Shown here: positions 6,735-13,937 of the stretch, one piece after another
Position numbering within the stretch: the stretch's first letter is position 1
Layout of the letters: every line of letters begins with the position of its first letter
Assembly (NCBI GenBank): GCA_041650175.1
Contig: JBAZLS010000020.1
Coordinates: 1-17,344, forward strand
DNA length: 17,344 nucleotides
Direction of reading: 5' to 3'
Source: Minisyncoccus sp041650175
GTDB taxonomy: Bacteria > Patescibacteriota > Minisyncoccia > Minisyncoccales > Minisyncoccaceae
The notes under the pieces: model-generated
What the model saw: the letters and a program-made list of their open reading frames with translations, nothing else
What the model was told of the DNA's origin: nothing
The model's database searches: none
Made by a program: the position numbers and the translations under genes

Positions 6735-6825
6735 CGTCCTCCCCCACCCCCCTATAAAAATCTCGACTGCCACTCTTAAAAAATTACAATGGCGTTGTTG
6801 CTACGCGGGCGGGTGAAAAAGTTTT
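6735..6825. other. GC-rich, strand-asymmetric intergenic patch
   Basis: The run at 6738-6752 is only C apart from one T and one A (minus-strand GGGGGGTGGGGGAGG), and 6796-6815 holds GCTACGCGGGCGGGTG. Both stand out from the AT-rich surroundings. No ORF or long stem found; function unknown. Confidence 0.4.
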
Positions 6826-6869
6826 TTTCGTCAGTTTTTGAGAAATAATAAAAAGATAGAGATATCACT

Positions 6870-8117
6870 TTATAACTCTAACCCATTTTGTTTTAAAAAA
6901 TTTTGGATAAGCTTATCAGATATATTTTCGTATCCAAAATGCCAATATATCTCTTGAAGTAAAGACATATAATATTCTTTCAATTGTTTAGGATCTTTAA
7001 GCACATTCGTATCAGTTGATATTTCCCACCTATAATTAGAAATAAAGCTCTCATTATCATCATCTTCAGAAAGAATTTCTCTTACAAAAACATTTTTAGC
7101 ATTATTAATAGAAATAAAACCACTAAGGGAACCATGGTAATGAAAATAGCTATAAAAAATATCAGCGAATTTTAGAATTTTTAATAATCGTCCAGCTATA
7201 AACGAAATAAAAATAATCCGTGCACCCCTTTCGTCATAATTTACATTGTTAAAATGATTTGAAATTAGTCCCTGCCCGTAAACTTGCTGACAATCTACTC
7301 TGCCCTTACCTCCATGTTTAAAATACAATAACCCCTCTGGAATAGCATTCATATCAGAATTAGGAAAATCAAAGCTTTCATTTACCGACCTAATATTCTT
7401 AAAATTATCTTTAATTGTTTTTGGGTTGGTTAGGGACTTTTTGGGAAAATATGGTTGAATGCATATTCTGCATATAGAGTCATCGTTAATAACGGACTTA
7501 CTGAAAAAAGCTGGGATTTCTTTCCCATGGTTTGTTAATCTATCTATTTCCCTAAGACGATCTCTTTCCTCTCGATCTAAAATATTAACAAAGATATCTT
7601 CTGCTTTTTTAATATATAAATTTCTAATTTTTTCTGCTTTCTCTTTATTAGTAAACAGCAATGCCAGTCTATCGGGAGAAGCTATATCTATTGGTGTGCT
7701 TACATTGCCAGTTCGAACCCAAATATTAGAATCATTTTGAACATAATAAGGCGTATTATCCCCCTCCTGTATCCTGACCAACACAAAAACTTTTCCATTT
7801 TTTTCATCAGTAATATGAACTTCGTAATTAGGGATTGGTTCTACATTAGCCGCCTCCTGATAAATTTTTTCAATTCGTTTAGCATCCTTATCCACTCCCG
7901 TCCATAATATAGGAATTCCAGTTTTTTTATCTTCTTCCACGCCAATAATTATAAGCCCACCCCTAGTATTTGAGAAAGCGGCAAAGTGTTTTGATAAACT
8001 CTTGGCTGGAAAATCCATTTTATAATCAATCTGGACACCCTCAGAAATTCCCTGCTGACAAAAAACTTCTATATCATCAAAATTAAACTGATTAATGTGT
8101 TTATTTAATATATCCAT
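6870..8117 (-). CDS. AlbA_2 / Schlafen-like putative DNA- or RNA-binding protein
   Basis: 415 aa. Residues ~12-150 form an AlbA_2 (Schlafen AlbA_2) domain: ISEGVQIDYKMDFP with E26, D31 and K33, then AAFSNTRGGLIIIGVEE (46-62), VFVLVRIQEGDNTPYYV and IWVRTGNVSTPI. This is the standard order for the family, usually annotated as ATP- or nucleic-acid-binding helix-turn-helix regulators; some Schlafen-like members are nucleases. A charged helix (EKAEKIRNLYIKKAEDI) leads into a C-terminal half of ~230 residues that I do not recognise. It stands alone between two terminators. A TATAAT at 8133-8128 lies only 10 bp before the ATG, so the mRNA may be nearly leaderless. A defence role is plausible from the neighbourhood but not shown. 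Confidence 0.8.
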   Translation of the reverse strand: MDILNKHINQFNFDDIEVFCQQGISEGVQIDYKMDFPAKSLSKHFAAFSNTRGGLIIIGVEEDKKTGIPILWTGVDKDAKRIEKIYQEAANVEPIPNYEVHITDEKNGKVFVLVRIQEGDNTPYYVQNDSNIWVRTGNVSTPIDIASPDRLALLFTNKEKAEKIRNLYIKKAEDIFVNILDREERDRLREIDRLTNHGKEIPAFFSKSVINDDSICRICIQPYFPKKSLTNPKTIKDNFKNIRSVNESFDFPNSDMNAIPEGLLYFKHGGKGRVDCQQVYGQGLISNHFNNVNYDERGARIIFISFIAGRLLKILKFADIFYSYFHYHGSLSGFISINNAKNVFVREILSEDDDNESFISNYRWEISTDTNVLKDPKQLKEYYMSLLQEIYWHFGYENISDKLIQNFLKQNGLEL

Positions 8118-8127
8118 AAATATTAAG

Positions 8128-8133
8128 ATTATA
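8128..8133 (-). promoter_or_regulatory. -10 element of the AlbA_2 gene
   Basis: TATAAT on the minus strand with TTGGTA 19 bp upstream (longer than ideal). The start codon is 10 bp downstream, implying a leaderless or nearly leaderless transcript. Confidence 0.4.
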
Positions 8134-8155
8134 CTATTTTATCCATTAAGTATAC

Positions 8156-8184
8156 CAAAAACCGCGAATAAAGTCCTTATCCGC
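8156..8184 (-). terminator. Intrinsic terminator after the Ig-like protein gene
   Basis: Minus-strand RNA GCGGAUAA-GGACU-UUAUUCGC-GG-UUUUU. The one imperfect position is a G-U pair on the minus strand but an A-C mismatch on the plus strand, so it works in the minus direction. Confidence 0.75.
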
Positions 8185-8214
8185 AGTGTGAGACATCGCC
8201 ATATTAATACTAAT

Positions 8215-8916
8215 TTAATTATAAACATCGACCTTCCCATCCCCATTGTTATCGTAAAAACAGGACGGATTATATCTAAACCAACAATATTGGCGTTCCT
8301 CACCGTTGCCATAATTTGAAGTATTAATATCATTTGGATTTCCGCGTTCTTCTACCACCATCCAAATATCCATTCCAATCCATACTTTTTTGTCAGCCAC
8401 ATTTTCGCAATCTTCCTTTCCCCATTCAGGGTGCTCTTTACATATCTGCCCAGCTTTTGTTTTTTCCCATTTAGCTAACTCTTCGGTCTCTATTTCTTCT
8501 TCGGCTTTTATTAAAGCTTCCGCCTCCTTTTTCTCTTTCTCTGTTTTAGCTATTTCTTCAGGTGTAAAAATACGAGTAATTGTTAATGATTTACTTATCG
8601 TTTTATCCTCATTAGAAACTACAATATTAAATATATTAGTTTCGTTCGGTAATTCTGCCGTGTAAGTAAAAGCACCTTTATTTTGTTCAGCTACATCTCC
8701 GTTTATTTCTATTATTGATTTTTGCGGCCTTACCTCGCCTTTAATAGTTATGGTTTTAGCTTGAATTGATTTATCGTTTTGCGGGTCTAAAGAAATAATT
8801 TCAGGTTGTTTAGCGAATAATACCATTTGCCCTGGCATTAAAATATTAAACAGAAAAATAAAAAGAAGACAGGACAAGAAAATAATTAATACTTGTTTCG
8901 ATGAAAAGTATTCCAT
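8215..8916 (-). CDS. Membrane-anchored extracellular Ig-like protein with EF-loop-like tail
   Basis: 233 aa. An N-terminal hydrophobic segment (about 9-35, VLIIFLSCLLFIFLFNIL) acts as signal anchor; there is no good lipobox. Residues ~38-120 form a bacterial Ig-like domain of the Glucodextranase_B type (PEIISLDPQNDKSI, TITIKGEVRPQKSIIEINGD, GAFTYTAELP, NIVVSNEDKTISKSLTITR). A charged helical linker (EEIAKTEKEKKEAEALIKAE) follows, then a small domain with VWIGMDIWMVVEERGNPNDI, reminiscent of SmpA/OmlA-like repeats seen in Patescibacteria envelope proteins. Four cysteines in that region (including CWFRYNPSC) may form disulfides. The tail DNNGDGKVD resembles a calcium-binding loop. It follows the zinc-ribbon membrane gene by 15 bp, so probably one transcript. 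Substrate unknown. Confidence 0.75.
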   Translation of the reverse strand: MEYFSSKQVLIIFLSCLLFIFLFNILMPGQMVLFAKQPEIISLDPQNDKSIQAKTITIKGEVRPQKSIIEINGDVAEQNKGAFTYTAELPNETNIFNIVVSNEDKTISKSLTITRIFTPEEIAKTEKEKKEAEALIKAEEEIETEELAKWEKTKAGQICKEHPEWGKEDCENVADKKVWIGMDIWMVVEERGNPNDINTSNYGNGEERQYCWFRYNPSCFYDNNGDGKVDVYN

Positions 8917-8931
8917 ATAATTGTTAACAAT

Positions 8932-9246
8932 TTAAAATATAAACCATAGTATAGGCCATATAATCATAAACAAGATACTAGTTGCTAAAGTGTGTTCTCC
9001 TAATTTTTTATCGATTTGATTGTCTTTAGTGAGATAAACCACACCCAAAATTATTCCAACTATCGGCAAGAGTATGGCGATGATGGTAAATGTTCCATAG
9101 CTACTGTGTTGGCTTACTTTCGCAATTTGTCCATCATTTGATTCTTTTTCTAAATTACTGCCACAGTGTTTACATTTTACTGCTTCTATTTTTATTTCCT
9201 CAGCACAATAAGGACAAATTTTTGTTTCTTTTTTATTATCAATCAT
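8932..9246 (-). CDS. UPF0547-type zinc-ribbon protein with two TM segments
   Basis: 104 aa from the ATG at 9246. The N-terminus is a zinc ribbon ICPYCAEEIKIEAVKCKHCG (C11, C14, C25, C28), typical of UPF0547-like ribbons. A polar linker leads to two hydrophobic segments (about 52-72, FTIIAILLPIVGIILGVVYL, and 87-103, TSILFMIIWPILWFIF). The reading frame is open a further 39 codons upstream, but that part overlaps the structured RNA and shows no protein-like character, so the internal ATG right after the ribbon's leader (MIDNKKET) is the better start. The predicted transcript starts near 9426, giving a leader of about 180 nt. Role unknown; a regulator or assembly factor of the envelope protein downstream is a guess. 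Confidence 0.75.
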   Translation of the reverse strand: MIDNKKETKICPYCAEEIKIEAVKCKHCGSNLEKESNDGQIAKVSQHSSYGTFTIIAILLPIVGIILGVVYLTKDNQIDKKLGEHTLATSILFMIIWPILWFIF

Positions 9247-9260
9247 ATTTTTAAAATTAT

Positions 9261-9408
9261 CTGTTTCAGAGGAACACAAAAGGTCCCTCAACACAGCAAC
9301 AACCCCTTTCGAAGTCGTCCTATATCCTTTCGGATATAGACCTACGCAAATAGTGCTGGTCAAGAGACCATCTCTATTGCGTAGGATTTGAAACCATGCC
9401 CGTTCGGG
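9261..9408 (-). ncRNA. Structured 5' leader RNA, class not recognised
   Basis: Minus-strand stem-loops in order: CCC-GAAC-GGG (9408-9399); a long hairpin 9385-9341 with 12 bp (CCTACGCAA...TTGCGTAGG, one bulge) and an inner TGGTC-TCTT-GACCA; CTATATCC-GAAA-GGATATAG (9339-9320), 8 bp with a GNRA loop; ACGACTTC-GAAA-GGGGTTGT (9318-9299), 8 bp including three G-U pairs; GAGGGAC/GTTCCTC (9289-9269), closed by CTGT/ACAG. The G-U pairs and GAAA loops exist only in the minus-strand RNA, so direction is clear. It lies between a promoter (9433-9461) and the zinc-ribbon gene. No known riboswitch core (TPP, c-di-GMP, SAM, cobalamin, Mn) is visible. It could be a cis-regulator, a new riboswitch or a processed small RNA. 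Confidence 0.65.
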
Positions 9409-9432
9409 TTTAGGTTATTTGTATTTGCTTAA

Positions 9433-9461
9433 ATTATATTTAAATTACTAATAAAAATCAA
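9433..9461 (-). promoter_or_regulatory. Promoter of the structured RNA / zinc-ribbon operon
   Basis: Minus strand TTGATT (9461-9456), 17 bp, TATAAT (9438-9433). Start expected near 9426, just before the first hairpin. Confidence 0.7.
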
Positions 9462-9499
9462 TCATCATCGAAATTTAGTAAGAATTATCTCTTTATAGT

Positions 9500-12400
9500 T
9501 TATACTGATTTATAATCCTGAATTAATTTAATATCACTATCTAAGTGTATCTCGTAAAGAGATAAAACAATTTTATTTATTTTATATGTGATATCTTTAA
9601 TATCACTATCTATAAGCTTTAATTTATTAACCTCTTTTTCAACTAAATTAATTATCTGTAGTCTGTCTTCTGTGTTCGTTATAATCTCCCTTAAGGATTT
9701 ATTTAATTTTTCAAAATCAAGTTCCAAATAGTTAAAATTGTTCTTTAACCTGCTTAAGCCAGCCTCAACAGTTAATATTGTTTTTATTTTATGTATTTGA
9801 TTTAATAATTTTTTATTTTGGTCTATTAAGTCAAAATATAAAAATTTAAAATCTTTTTTCATTTCATCATTTAAATTTAATATTTTTATTGGTATTTTTT
9901 TAACTAGAGAAGGAGAAAAATTTATACCTCCGCCCATTCCAGAGGTTGAATATTTATTTTTAAGATAAAAAGTCATCAAACTTGAATTAAGAATGCAAAT
10001 CAAACTAAACAAATCCAGGGGGTCGTTGACATCCTTTATTACAGTTGTTGATTTACCCGCTACATATTCATTATCAAAGTCTAAAATACATTCAAAATGC
10101 CTAATACCAGAAACAATTATTTTAGGACAATTAAATCTATCAAACCTTTTACTAAAGTGCTCTTTAAAATCTGTTTTTAATATTACTGGATACAGATATT
10201 TATTTTTTAAATATGTGGTCTCTTGTATGCCCCAAGCAGAATAGTATTTATCAATAGTTCCAGTATTTACCAATTTCAAATAATTTTTATCTTCTGATGT
10301 ATCTATATCCTTGATTAAATCTATGAGCTCATAAGCTTCAGACGTAGTAAATGCACCAGATATATCTGAATATTTTTCTAAAGGCTCTGTATTTAACTCA
10401 ATTTTTTTAATCAAATCAAGATTATCAGCGAATATAGACCCCCAATTATTTAAATCTAATTCTTTTTTGTTAATTATATTTGAAGTATAATTAGAGCTGT
10501 TAATAAAACTCGATACTTCAATATCTGATTCGTTCGAGTTTTTAATTACAAAAATGGAAGAAGTTATATTAGCATCGTCAAAAACTTTTAATTTAGACAA
10601 GTCGGATAATAAGACAATATTAGGATAAATTAGATTTCTCAAAGATAACCCATAATCCATTGAAAGCCATTTATTTGGAACAATCATCGAAGCAAAGCCA
10701 CCCGTCTTTATTAAATTTTTTGCTTTTTCTATAAAAGGTATATATAAATCCCAATTACCGCTAGCGGTTAAAAAATTATTCGCTATTAACTTTCTTTCGA
10801 CGGGGTTATTTTTAACCATCGTCTCAGAATCTATATAGGGTGGGTTACCAATCACTACATCAAAACCACCATTCTGCATAATTTCTGAAAACTCATTATT
10901 CCAATTAAAAGCCCTTTTGCCAGCGACATTCTGGTCATCAATTAAGCTATTGCCACACTTTATATTCTCTTTTAGAGTGATAAGTTTTTTACCTTTTTTT
11001 GCTGATTTAAACCACAAAGACAATTTACTAATCTCTACACTTTCTGGATTTAGGTCTACACCATAAATGTTATTTTCCAATATTGGCCTTATATATTCCT
11101 CGTCGGAAATTAGTAAATTATTATTTGACGTTCCCTCTGCTTCTGAAATTATTCTAAAAACTCTTTTGTGCTCCGCTAAGAGATAATCATAAACGCGAAC
11201 CAAGAACGCTCCCGAACCACAAGCTGGGTCAAGAATTTTAATTATCTTTAAAAAATTGGAATATTCAATATATGCTTTAATAATCTTTTTATTATACCCA
11301 ACATCTTTTAGCCTCCTATCATCAAGATTATATTTATTTAAAATTTCAAATTCCTTTTCCTCTAAGTATCTCCCTAATGAATTTTTTACAATGTAATCCA
11401 CTATATATTCTGGGGTGTAAAAAATACCTTCTTTTTTTCGTTTAGATTGTTGTTTATTTTGCTCTTCATTATTACCAGCAGAAAAAGATTTTAATCTTTC
11501 CAAGTCAGTAATAGACTGCTCAAAAATATGACCAAGAATATTTACTGACAAGTCCTCTGAGAAATCAAATCTTGATAATCTAACAAATTTTTTACATATT
11601 TCATCACTAATTATCAGATTATTTAAATCATTGTCTGGTTTAAAAAGTTCACCATTATATCCATCAGCTATTTCCATTTTAACACTGCCCGAATCAACCG
11701 CTTTAAAAAAATCTTTCATTACTGACCAAATGGATAAACCCACTCTATCTCCATATTCAACCACCTCAGCAAGTTTATTCTCAGGCAATAAACCAGCATC
11801 TTCGAAAAAGCATATAAATACGATTCGGTCTATGGTTTTTTGGGCTTTTTCTACAATAAGGTTATAGAATTCAGAACGCTTAATGTTATTGTTTTTGACA
11901 ATATCCTTAATTAAGTCTTCTCTTAGAGTTTTATATTCCTTATAAAATTTATTAGTAATCTCCTCTTGTTTAATCCTAATCGCGGAAAGAAGCTTTTCTG
12001 TTAATGTTTGCCCTGATTTAGAAATAAAGTTTTGAGCAGATAATAGATAATAAAATTTTCTAAAATTAAAATAATCATCTTCAGGGTCAACTAATTCTTG
12101 TAGAGTAAATTGTTCATAGTCCAATTGATTATCCCTAAATAATCTTATTTCAATAAAGTTTGTGGCAATAACAAAACCACAATCTTTGTATTGGGGCTTA
12201 TATTTAAACGCTTGTTGAATTGGAGTTAGACTTCCTTGTCTATATTGAGATTTGTCGAGAGAAGTGTTCGCGTCCTTAATCTCTACTACACAGATAATTC
12301 TTTTATCTTCTTTATCAAAATATCCCAGTGTAGCATCTGGAATCTGCCCGCCTCCTGTTTCTACATTTGCCTTAGGTTGCAAAGTAAATACTTCTCTAGG

Positions 12401-12601
12401 AAAAGTTTCATAACCCAAAACTTTTACAAATATATCTTGATTGAAAGACTGCTCACATTGGGTCTCCGTTTTCTTTTGCAGTTCTCCATTTTTATAAGAA
12501 TTTAACCAAGACTGTAAAACAGAAATTTTTTCTTCAAAGTTCGAAATTTCAAATTTTCCTAAATTTTCTTTTATTATTTTATTTTTAAACAGTCCGGCCA
12601 T
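9500..12601 (-). CDS. Type IIG restriction enzyme/adenine methyltransferase (Eco57I-like)
   Basis: 1033 aa, the full length of fused restriction-methylation enzymes. The N-terminal nuclease has a PD-(D/E)xK site: IPDATLGYF with D89, then ICVVEIKDA with E107 and K109. A helical connector (about 200-400) is followed by the gamma-class N6-adenine methyltransferase: motif I ILDPACGSGAFL (D458-G464), acidic loop NIYGVDLNPESVEISKLSLWF (nearly all conserved), and catalytic NPPY (586-589) in DVVIGNPPYIDS. About 700-1033 holds the target-recognition domain (SGMGGGINFSPSLVKKIPI is typical) and a helical tail. It should methylate adenine at, and cut near, an asymmetric site; the site cannot be read from sequence. 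It starts one base after the HTH gene's stop, so the pair is translated together. BREX PglX is excluded by the nuclease domain. All catalytic motifs are intact. Confidence 0.92.
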   Translation of the reverse strand: MAGLFKNKIIKENLGKFEISNFEEKISVLQSWLNSYKNGELQKKTETQCEQSFNQDIFVKVLGYETFPREVFTLQPKANVETGGGQIPDATLGYFDKEDKRIICVVEIKDANTSLDKSQYRQGSLTPIQQAFKYKPQYKDCGFVIATNFIEIRLFRDNQLDYEQFTLQELVDPEDDYFNFRKFYYLLSAQNFISKSGQTLTEKLLSAIRIKQEEITNKFYKEYKTLREDLIKDIVKNNNIKRSEFYNLIVEKAQKTIDRIVFICFFEDAGLLPENKLAEVVEYGDRVGLSIWSVMKDFFKAVDSGSVKMEIADGYNGELFKPDNDLNNLIISDEICKKFVRLSRFDFSEDLSVNILGHIFEQSITDLERLKSFSAGNNEEQNKQQSKRKKEGIFYTPEYIVDYIVKNSLGRYLEEKEFEILNKYNLDDRRLKDVGYNKKIIKAYIEYSNFLKIIKILDPACGSGAFLVRVYDYLLAEHKRVFRIISEAEGTSNNNLLISDEEYIRPILENNIYGVDLNPESVEISKLSLWFKSAKKGKKLITLKENIKCGNSLIDDQNVAGKRAFNWNNEFSEIMQNGGFDVVIGNPPYIDSETMVKNNPVERKLIANNFLTASGNWDLYIPFIEKAKNLIKTGGFASMIVPNKWLSMDYGLSLRNLIYPNIVLLSDLSKLKVFDDANITSSIFVIKNSNESDIEVSSFINSSNYTSNIINKKELDLNNWGSIFADNLDLIKKIELNTEPLEKYSDISGAFTTSEAYELIDLIKDIDTSEDKNYLKLVNTGTIDKYYSAWGIQETTYLKNKYLYPVILKTDFKEHFSKRFDRFNCPKIIVSGIRHFECILDFDNEYVAGKSTTVIKDVNDPLDLFSLICILNSSLMTFYLKNKYSTSGMGGGINFSPSLVKKIPIKILNLNDEMKKDFKFLYFDLIDQNKKLLNQIHKIKTILTVEAGLSRLKNNFNYLELDFEKLNKSLREIITNTEDRLQIINLVEKEVNKLKLIDSDIKDITYKINKIVLSLYEIHLDSDIKLIQDYKSV

Positions 12602-12602
12602 A

Positions 12603-12782
12603 TTATTTTTTTAACAATTTTAATATTTCCTCTATCCTAAATCTTCTATCCCTTCTTTTGCCAAACCTGATACACTTAACCGTCCCTGCCTTTTCCCAAT
12701 TTCTAAGAGTATTGGCGTGGCAATTCAACATCTCGCACGCCTGGCTTAAAGTTAATATTTCTGATAATTTACCATTTTCCAT
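12603..12782 (-). CDS. Small MerR/excisionase-type HTH regulator of the RM gene
   Basis: 59 aa from the ATG at 12782, which has GAGTGG eight bases upstream; a GTG at 12794 would add four residues. The sequence LTLSQACEMLNCHANTLRNWEKAGTVK is the HTH_17/MerR winged-helix pattern (start of helix, recognition helix with HANTLRNW, wing), followed by IRFGKRRDRRFRIEEILKLL. Its stop is one base before the restriction gene's ATG, so it very likely controls that operon, as C proteins do in other systems. The last codons contain seven A in a row; loss of one A joins the two reading frames. It may bind the TTAATAT repeats in its own promoter region. Confidence 0.82.
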   Translation of the reverse strand: MENGKLSEILTLSQACEMLNCHANTLRNWEKAGTVKCIRFGKRRDRRFRIEEILKLLKK

Positions 12783-12786
12783 AAAA

Positions 12787-12815
12787 TTGACCACTCACTT
12801 AATATAAGTTAATAT
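12787..12815 (+). promoter_or_regulatory. Candidate promoter of the 12859 gene
   Basis: TTGACC (12787-12792), 17 bp, TAATAT (12810-12815). It overlaps the divergent HTH-RM promoter and the TTAATAT repeats. Confidence 0.45.
12799..12815 (+). repeat. Two TTAATAT direct repeats one helical turn apart
   Basis: TTAATAT at 12799-12805 and 12809-12815, spacing 10 bp, between the two divergent promoters and overlapping the plus-strand -10. Candidate operator for the small HTH protein. Confidence 0.45.
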
Positions 12816-12816
12816 T

Positions 12817-12845
12817 AGTATATAATAACTGCTCGATTAGAGCAA
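12817..12845 (-). promoter_or_regulatory. Promoter of the HTH-restriction operon
   Basis: Minus strand TTGCTC (12845-12840), 17 bp, TATACT (12822-12817). It runs head to head with the promoter of the 12859 gene. Confidence 0.55.
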
Positions 12846-12858
12846 GAATGACTTAAAT

Positions 12859-13674
12859 ATGAATAATAATTTGTCTGATAATATTTTAGATGTTATTGAA
12901 ATTATTTTAGAGGAAAAAGAGTTGGTCGAAGATAATGATTTGCTTACTATCTCCAGAGATAGATTTAGTATCTCCCGTGACTTACTTTCTAAAATATTAG
13001 GTAAATTACAAAAGGACGGAATTCTAGAGCTACCAGATATGGCAAAAAGGCTATTAAATGAATCGGCCAAAAATCCTGATATAGATTTTGATTTAAACTA
13101 CCGCAATTATGTCACTGATTTTGTTTTAATAAAACCTGATTATAAAAAGGTTATCGGGTATAAACAATCTATCTTAAAAACATCAAAAAAAGAAGGCTCT
13201 ATTAATCGTATTCCCAAAATTGATGATTTAAAATGGGATGAAATAACAATTAAATTTATTGATGGCCATAACGTCAAAATAAAAGTTAGGGGGAATCTTT
13301 ATAACAAAGATTATAAAGACATGGGTTTTGATGACAGTAAAAATAAAAAACCTGATAAGCAATGGGCATTATTAAAAATTTTATCTGAAAATAGAGGTTC
13401 AATAGCATGGGGTGATTCAGATGCGACTAAAAAAATAAAAAAAACAAAACAACTGCTTTCAGACGGACTTAAAAACTATTTTGAAAAAAGCGATGATCCT
13501 TTCCGTAAATATAAGAAAGGCTCTGGATTTGGATATGAAATAAAAATTGAGCTACTTTCAAACTCAGAGGGACTTTTAGGGAAAACACCAAAGAAGAATA
13601 ATAACCAAGACGATAGAGATGATTTAGGGATTGAAGAATATCTAAATGATGTAGCTCCAAGTGTCTATGAATAA
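12859..13674 (+). CDS. Winged-helix-like protein of unknown function (271 aa)
   Basis: Residues 1-65 are helical and look like a winged helix (a run of helices ending ISRDLLSKILGKLQKDGILEL, as in wHTH domains). A middle part contains LKWDEITIKFIDGHNVKIKV. About residues 150-225 form a second winged-helix-like unit often seen at the C-terminus of proteins from Patescibacteria (YKDMGFDDSKNKKPDKQWALL, then ILSENRGSIAW, KKIKKTKQLLSDGLKNYF, DPFRKYKKGSGFGYEIKIEL). The last 40 residues are polar and probably disordered. It is divergent from the restriction operon, with overlapping promoters, so a regulatory link is possible. No enzyme motif. I recall the C-terminal pattern from CPR genomes but know no family name. 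Confidence 0.65.
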   Translation: MNNNLSDNILDVIEIILEEKELVEDNDLLTISRDRFSISRDLLSKILGKLQKDGILELPDMAKRLLNESAKNPDIDFDLNYRNYVTDFVLIKPDYKKVIGYKQSILKTSKKEGSINRIPKIDDLKWDEITIKFIDGHNVKIKVRGNLYNKDYKDMGFDDSKNKKPDKQWALLKILSENRGSIAWGDSDATKKIKKTKQLLSDGLKNYFEKSDDPFRKYKKGSGFGYEIKIELLSNSEGLLGKTPKKNNNQDDRDDLGIEEYLNDVAPSVYE

Positions 13675-13698
13675 CCCTAATATTATTAAATAGTGAAT

Positions 13699-13760
13699 TC
13701 ACCAATAAACTAATAAGTCCAATCTCTCTAATATTAGAGAGATTTTTTTATTATTGGTGA
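13699..13760. repeat. Outer inverted repeat enclosing a terminator
   Basis: TCACCAATAA (13699-13708) and TTATTGGTGA (13751-13760), exact 10-bp arms around the 24-bp palindrome, making a nested stem-loop. Confidence 0.5.
13721..13749 (+). terminator. Terminator of the 12859 gene
   Basis: Perfect 24-bp palindrome (arms AATCTCTCTAAT / ATTAGAGAGATT, 13721-13744), followed by five more T residues. The centre holds CTAATATTAG, the same 10-mer as the palindrome at 6351-6360. Confidence 0.75.
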
Positions 13761-13905
13761 TTTTTCGCCATATATAGTATAGGCCAAAAACGCGGTAGCC
13801 ATACGAATAAATTTTTTCTTGATTTCTTTTAGTGGTTTGTTTCCTTCTTTTTTAAAAAACATCCCGCCCCAAAGAACATAAGACTAATATAAATATTTAT
13901 TCGGC

Positions 13906-13933
13906 GGCAGGAGCGAAAGGCCTCCTTATTGCC
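13906..13933 (+). promoter_or_regulatory. Hairpin that pairs an AGGAG with CTCCT before the 13938 ORF
   Basis: GGCAGGAG (13906-13913) pairs with CTCCT (13922-13926) and GCC (13931-13933) around loop CGAAAGGC, with TATT bulged. The AGGAG Shine-Dalgarno-like stretch would be masked five bases before the start codon. The preceding 13761-13905 contains no gene. Confidence 0.4.
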
Positions 13934-13937
13934 ATAT

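Noticed and set aside
9247..9363. 39-codon upstream extension of the zinc-ribbon gene
   Set aside because: The extension lies wholly inside the stem-loop RNA and is not protein-like; the internal ATG at 9246 starts right before the zinc ribbon.
9261..9408. Group I/II intron, RNase P or tmRNA
   Set aside because: GNRA hairpins suggest a large ribozyme, but there is no conserved core, splice-site context, CCA-type end or reverse transcriptase, and the length is too short.
9500..12601. BREX PglX or Type I HsdM
   Set aside because: The PD-(D/E)xK nuclease is fused at the N-terminus and there are no HsdS/HsdR or other BREX genes nearby.
12783..12794. GTG start for the HTH gene
   Set aside because: The ATG at 12782 has a GAGTGG at the right distance, whereas the GTG codon adds only four residues.
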